NCBI RefSeq assembly: GCF_001942465.1
Contig: NZ_MKJY01000571.1
Location: 1-38,032 of the forward strand
Length of the DNA stretch: 38,032 bases
Source of the DNA: Actinomadura sp. CNU-125
GTDB lineage: Bacteria; Actinomycetota; Actinomycetes; Streptosporangiales; Streptosporangiaceae
Direction: 5' to 3'
The first letter of the stretch is position 1. Each line of letters begins with the position of its first letter. A model generated the notes under the pieces. It had not been told where the DNA came from. It searched no databases and saw only the letters and a list, made by a program, of their open reading frames with translations. The position numbers and the translations under genes were made by a program. Positions 34,559 through 38,032 of the stretch are shown here, piece after piece.

Positions 34559-35793
34559 ATGGACGCAGACATCCGGCCGCTGGAACCGGCCGACCCCCGG
34601 GTCGTCGGCGGGCATCCGCTGCTCGGCCGCCTCGGTTCGGGCGGCATGGGCACCGTGTACCTCGGGACCGATCCCGAGTCGGGCGGCCGCGTCGCGGTGA
34701 AGACGATCCATCCGCACCTCGCCGGCGACCGTCCTACCGGCGGCGGTTCAAGGACGAGGCGTACCTGGCGAGCCGCGTGGCGTCCTTCTGCACCGCGCGC
34801 GTGCTGGCGCACGGCGAGGAGGACGGGCGCCCCTACCTCGTCACCGACTACGTGGGCGGCGTCTCGCTGCACGACCGGCTCACGGCGAACGGCCCGCTGC
34901 CGGCCGGCGACCTGCACGGCGTCGCGGTCGGCGTCGCGTCCGCGCTCGCGGCCATCCACGCGGCCGGGCTCGTGCACCGCGACCTGAAGCCCGCCAACGT
35001 GATGCTCACGCTGTCCGGGTGCCGCGTCATCGACTTCGGCATCGCCGGGAGCCTGGACGCGCGCAGCGCGGGCCGGTCCGGGAAGGTGCTCGGCACGCCC
35101 GGCTGGATGGCGCCGGAGATCCTCGTGGGCGGCGCCGCGACCCCGGCCGCCGACATCTTCGCGTGGGGCTGCCTCATCGCGCACGCCGGCACCGGGCGGA
35201 TGCCGTTCGGCGGCGAGCCGGCGACGCTGCGCGTCACGACCGGCGAACCCGACCTCGACGGCCTGCCGGACGCGCTCGTCCACGCCGTCCGGTCGGCGCT
35301 GGAGAAGAACCCGGCCGCCCGTCCCGGCGCCGCCGACCTGCTGCTGACGCTGGTGGAGCAGCAGCAGCCGTGCATGGTCCCGGCGGCGGTCTCGGTCCCG
35401 GACACGGTGTCGGGCGCGGTGCAGAGCGCCGTCCGGGGCGCCGTCCGGGGCGCGATCCCGGTGCTCGCCGCGGCGCCGTACGGGCCTCCGCGCGCGCACA
35501 CGACGCCGCCGCAGCCGTTCCCGTCCCGTCCGACCGGCCCGGACGGCTCGGACGGCGGCTCGGGCGGTGGGCCGGACGGCGACACGGGCGTCCCGACGAA
35601 GACGTTCGCGCCGCTCGGCATGACCGGCGTCTGGGCGTCGCCCCGCACCCGGCTGATCGCGGGCGCGGGCGCCGCCGCGGGGACGGCGCTGCTCTGGGCG
35701 GTCATCGCGGGCCTGCAGGGTCGCGGCGAGCCGCGCGCGGCGTTCGTCCACGCCCGGGAGCGGCGGGCGCCGGTGCGGCACCGGCGCCACTGA
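34559..35793 (+). CDS. Membrane-anchored Ser/Thr protein kinase (one frameshift)
   Basis: The gene starts at ATG 34559 (GAGGGAG upstream). The glycine loop GRLGSGGMGTVYLG and the catalytic lysine in VAVKTI (K48) are in the first frame. Near 34730 one base is missing: CCGTCC where CCGGTCC would give DRSYRRRFKDEAYLA. The rest follows in the new frame: VHRDLKPANVML (catalytic loop), VIDFGIAGS (DFG), GTPGWMAPEIL, and AADIFAWGCLIAHAGTGRMPF. After the kinase domain comes a Pro/Gly/Asp-rich linker of about 130 residues, one membrane helix (LIAGAGAAAGTALLWAVIAGL) and a short basic outer tail. There are no PASTA or other sensor repeats. It converges on a PP2C-type phosphatase, a likely functional partner that could act on the same targets. 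Confidence 0.9.
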
Positions 35794-35814
35794 GGCACGG
35801 TCCGGCCGGGCGGG

Positions 35815-36933
35815 TCAGCTCCGCCAGATCAGGACGAGCGCGCAGTCGTCGTCGCGGGCGGCGGCCATCGTCTCCACGAGTTCCCGCGCGCCCTTGCGGA
35901 ACCCGTGCGGGACGAGCCGTTCCGCCTCGCCGAGCAGCCGGTCGATGCCGGCGTCCAGGTCCAGGCCGGGGGACTCGACCAGGCCGTCGGTGTAGAGCAG
36001 GAGGGCGTCGCCCGGCCGCAGCCGTCCGCGCTCGGGGACCGTGCTCACTTCCGGGACGACCCCGAGCACCACGCCCTTGGCCGGGCTGACCTGCCACGCG
36101 CCGCTGCTCGCGTCGAACTGCACGGCCGGCGGATGCCCCGCCGACTCGACCGTGTACTCGCCGGTCCGCAGGTCGACGACCACGTGCACGGCGGTGACGA
36201 ACCCCTCGTCCCATCGCTGGCGCTGCAGATAAACGTTGCACGCCTGAAGAAAACGGTCAGGTTGGATCGATCCAAGCAAACCGCCGAAAGCCCCCGAAAG
36301 CATGAGCGCTCGCGTCCCGGCGTCCGTGCCCTTGCCGGACACGTCGACCAGCGCCACTTCGAGCACGTCGCCGTCGCACGCCGACACCACGAAATCGCCG
36401 CCGAACGACGAACCGCCCGCCTGCAGCAGCACGACCTGCGTCGACCAGCCGTCCGGCAGTTCCGGCATCTCGCCCTGCCGCCGCAGCCGGTCGCGCAGCT
36501 CCAGCAGCATCGAGTCCCCGCGCAGGCCCTGCACGCCGAGCTGCTGCCGCGTCCGCGCCAGCGTGAGCGCCAGCACCGCCGTCACCGCCAGCGTCGCGAC
36601 CATCCCCCAGCCGATCGCCGGGCCGTTGTGCCACGCCGCGAAGGCCACCATCGCCACCACAATGACCAGCAGCGCCACCAGGCTCCGCACCCGCAGCAGC
36701 AGCCCGCCGCCCAGCACGATCAGCACCAGGACGCCCGACGGCGCCAGCCCCCGGGTGTCGTTCGCCGTCGCCGCGCCGATCACCACCGCGAGCACCGCCA
36801 GCACCGCGAACACGTACCGGTCTCGGGTCAGCCGCCCGCGGCGCAGCAACCGGTACAGGACCACGAGGATCGGGATCCTGCGCAGGAAGGCCCGCACTCT
36901 CGGCGGCAGGCGCTGCACCAGACGTTGAAGCAT
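35815..36933 (-). CDS. Membrane-anchored SpoIIE/PP2C-type Ser/Thr phosphatase
   Basis: The protein has about 372 residues. After a basic N-terminus there are three to four membrane helices (YVFAVLAVLAVVIGAAT; GVLVLIVLGGGLLL; LVALLVIVVAMVAFAA; GWGMVATLAVTAVLALTLA). The phosphatase domain shows the metal-binding aspartates in SSFGGDFV, LVDVSGKGTDAG and LYTDGLVE, as well as AGHPPAV and the terminal RDDDCALVLI, the hallmarks of SpoIIE/RsbU-type PP2C phosphatases. I use the ATG at 36933. A possible -10 (TACAGT) ends 9 bases before it, suggesting a leaderless message; an in-frame GTG at 36960 is the alternative. It is convergent with the Ser/Thr kinase, stops 19 bases apart. Many relatives control anti-sigma-factor antagonists; none is nearby. 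Confidence 0.9.
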   Translation of the reverse strand: MLQRLVQRLPPRVRAFLRRIPILVVLYRLLRRGRLTRDRYVFAVLAVLAVVIGAATANDTRGLAPSGVLVLIVLGGGLLLRVRSLVALLVIVVAMVAFAAWHNGPAIGWGMVATLAVTAVLALTLARTRQQLGVQGLRGDSMLLELRDRLRRQGEMPELPDGWSTQVVLLQAGGSSFGGDFVVSACDGDVLEVALVDVSGKGTDAGTRALMLSGAFGGLLGSIQPDRFLQACNVYLQRQRWDEGFVTAVHVVVDLRTGEYTVESAGHPPAVQFDASSGAWQVSPAKGVVLGVVPEVSTVPERGRLRPGDALLLYTDGLVESPGLDLDAGIDRLLGEAERLVPHGFRKGARELVETMAAARDDDCALVLIWRS

Positions 36934-37095
36934 GACTCCGGCACTGTATCGAGCATTCACCCGCAGGGGACGGGATCGACGCCACCCGTCACTCCTTGTA
37001 ACGGTCCAGTCACCTGATTTCCGGGTAGAAGACGCCTGTTCGGGAGAATTCCGAGGACGACGGTTCCCGTGCGACGGGACTTGAGGAGGCGACGG

Positions 37096-37269
37096 ATGAG
37101 CCAGCCGGGCATGCGCATCACGGTGGACGCGGCGATGCGGGCGCGCGACGTCTCCCGCCCCCGCCCCGCCGGGGAGGACGTTCCCGCGCCCGCCAAGGCG
37201 CCCAAGCGCAGCCGCGCCGCGAAGAACGAGCGGCGCCGCCAGAACAAGCGCGGCGGCGGGAGGACCTGA
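37096..37269 (+). CDS. Small very basic conserved-looking protein (57 residues)
   Basis: The ATG at 37096 follows an excellent ribosome site (GAGGAGG, 37083-37089). The product starts MSQPGMRITVDAAMRARDVSRPRP, has a short Pro/Ala linker, and ends in a Lys/Arg-rich tail (KRSRAAKNERRRQNKRGGG). The composition suggests RNA or DNA binding, perhaps ribosome-associated, but no family is recognised. The strong ribosome site and clean convergence with rpiB (4 bases between stops) support it as a real gene. Confidence 0.65.
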   Translation: MSQPGMRITVDAAMRARDVSRPRPAGEDVPAPAKAPKRSRAAKNERRRQNKRGGGRT

Positions 37270-37273
37270 GGTC

Positions 37274-37741
37274 TCAGGCGTCGCCGGGGACGACGCCCGT
37301 CCGCTCGTAGGCCGTCAGCATGTCGATGCGGCGGGTGTGGCGCGACTCCTTGGAGTACTCGGTGGTGAGGAACAGCTCGACGAAGCGCGCCGCGGTCGCG
37401 GCGTCGTGCTGGCGGGCGCCGATGCTGATGACGTTGGCGTCGTTGTGCTCGCGGGCGAGGACCGCGACGTCCTCGTTCCAGACGAGCGCCGCCCGCACGC
37501 CCTTCACCTTGTTCGCGGCCATGACCTCGCCGTTGCCGGAACCGCCGAGGACGATGCCGAAGGTGCCCGGCTCCGCCGCGGTGCGCTCGGCCGCCCGCAG
37601 GACGAACGGCGGGTAGTCGTCGGCGGCGTCGTACTCGAGCGCGCCGCAGTCGACGGGCTCGTGCCCGTTCTCCTTCAGCCAGGAGACCAGGTGCTCCTTG
37701 AGCTCGAAGCCGGCGTGATCGGTTCCAAGAAAGACGCGCAT
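37274..37741 (-). CDS. rpiB: Ribose-5-phosphate isomerase B
   Basis: This 155-residue enzyme interconverts ribose-5-phosphate and ribulose-5-phosphate in the pentose phosphate pathway. The N-terminus MRVFLGTDHAGFELKEHL is the RpiB/LacAB phosphate-binding start (the GTDHAG motif). FGIVLGGSGNGEVMAANKVKGVRAALV contains the active-site region; the Glu in GNGE matches the catalytic base used by mycobacterial RpiB, which lacks the active-site cysteine of the E. coli enzyme. NDANVISIGARQ and the C-terminal RIDMLTAYE also fit. ATG 37741. The length is normal for actinobacteria. It lies 49 bases downstream of a codirectional gene that enters from the right edge, so the two may be cotranscribed. Confidence 0.96.
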   Translation of the reverse strand: MRVFLGTDHAGFELKEHLVSWLKENGHEPVDCGALEYDAADDYPPFVLRAAERTAAEPGTFGIVLGGSGNGEVMAANKVKGVRAALVWNEDVAVLAREHNDANVISIGARQHDAATAARFVELFLTTEYSKESRHTRRIDMLTAYERTGVVPGDA

Positions 37742-37790
37742 GGGCCCGATTCTTGCAGGTCCGCGAGGCCGGTACGTCCCCGGGCCGCGA

Positions 37791-38032
37791 TCAGGCCGGA
37801 GGCGGCGCCGGACGGTCGTCGCCCGCCGGGTCGCCGTCGGCTTCCGGGTCGCCGTCGGCTTCCGGGTCGTCGGCTTCCGGGGCGTTGTCGAGCATCGTCT
37901 TGTCCGCGAGGTCGCCGCCTCCGTCCCGGACGCCGCCCGGCGCCTCCGCGTCGTCGTCCCGCGTCGGAAGGTCGTCCTCGTACGTCGCGGGTCCAGCGTG
38001 GGCGCGTCCGGCGCGGGCGACCCGGAGGCGGC
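37791..38032 (-). CDS. Acidic C-terminal fragment of an unknown protein (cut by the window edge)
   Basis: The frame ending at TGA 37793-37791 encodes an Asp/Glu/Pro-rich tail: TYEDDLPTRDDDAEAPGG, DLADKTMLDNAPEADD, then repeated PEADGD units and RPAPPPA. Upstream of about 37990 this frame turns Arg-rich, while the neighbouring one reads SPAPDAPTLDP. Another single-base loss is therefore likely there. Only about 80 residues are visible, all low-complexity, so no function can be assigned. It is upstream of and codirectional with rpiB. Confidence 0.55.
   Translation of the reverse strand, partial: RLRVARAGRAHAGPATYEDDLPTRDDDAEAPGGVRDGGGDLADKTMLDNAPEADDPEADGDPEADGDPAGDDRPAPPPA
37830..37880. repeat. 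18-base in-frame tandem repeat (two and a partial copy)
   Basis: GTCGCCGTCGGCTTCCGG occurs at 37830-37847 and 37848-37865; a third copy lacking 3 bases occupies 37866-37880. It encodes the PEADGD repeat in the acidic tail. Confidence 0.9.

Overview
The window is very GC-rich, actinomycete-type DNA. It has strong G/C third-codon bias, frequent GTG starts, purine-rich ribosome sites, several apparently leaderless starts, PucR-type regulators, a fatty acyl-AMP ligase and a bacterial Ser/Thr kinase. A Streptosporangiales or Actinomadura-like chromosome is my best guess from style alone; there is no rRNA or other decisive marker. I saw no CRISPR array, tRNA or rRNA.

Layout. (1) 1-157 is the N-terminus of a selenocysteine synthase gene (selA) running off the left edge. 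(2) 378-8057 is a lipid-related block: a PucR-type regulator, convergent with an ATGA-overlapping desaturase/acyl-AMP ligase pair, then a secreted lipase, and divergently a Tat-exported phospholipase C. (3) 8155-9861 is a solitary TnpB-related gene with an intact RuvC triad, no recognisable zinc finger and a structured 3' end. (4) 10037-14368 holds an MFS transporter, a winged-helix regulator, a nitrilase-superfamily protein with a long unknown N-terminal region, and a membrane protein with an IPT/TIG domain. (5) 14539-19811 holds a secreted nuclease, a small membrane protein, a luciferase-like monooxygenase and two tandem paralogous membrane proteins. (6) 20046-24078 is a PucR regulator with an aldehyde dehydrogenase, plus an HSL-type esterase. 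(7) 24198-30968 is two convergent genes that both look like helical plus beta-propeller proteins, one of them about 1540 residues long. (8) 31382-36933 is a carboxyltransferase, a sensor kinase, a Ser/Thr kinase and a SpoIIE/PP2C phosphatase. (9) 37096-38032 is a small basic protein, ribose-5-phosphate isomerase B, and the acidic tail of a gene entering from the right edge.

A striking property of the whole window is that about 11 of roughly 26 genes can only be read through one or more single-base frameshifts, often in short G or C runs. The protein sequence continues sensibly in the new frame each time. This pattern looks more like indel error in the assembly than wholesale gene decay. I therefore give such genes as single spans and describe the break points.

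The parts most likely to be biologically new are the zinc-finger-less TnpB relative with its candidate guide-RNA-like 3' region, the extended nitrilase-like protein next to an IPT membrane protein, and the convergent beta-propeller gene pair. No database search was possible, so all family calls rest on motif recognition by eye.
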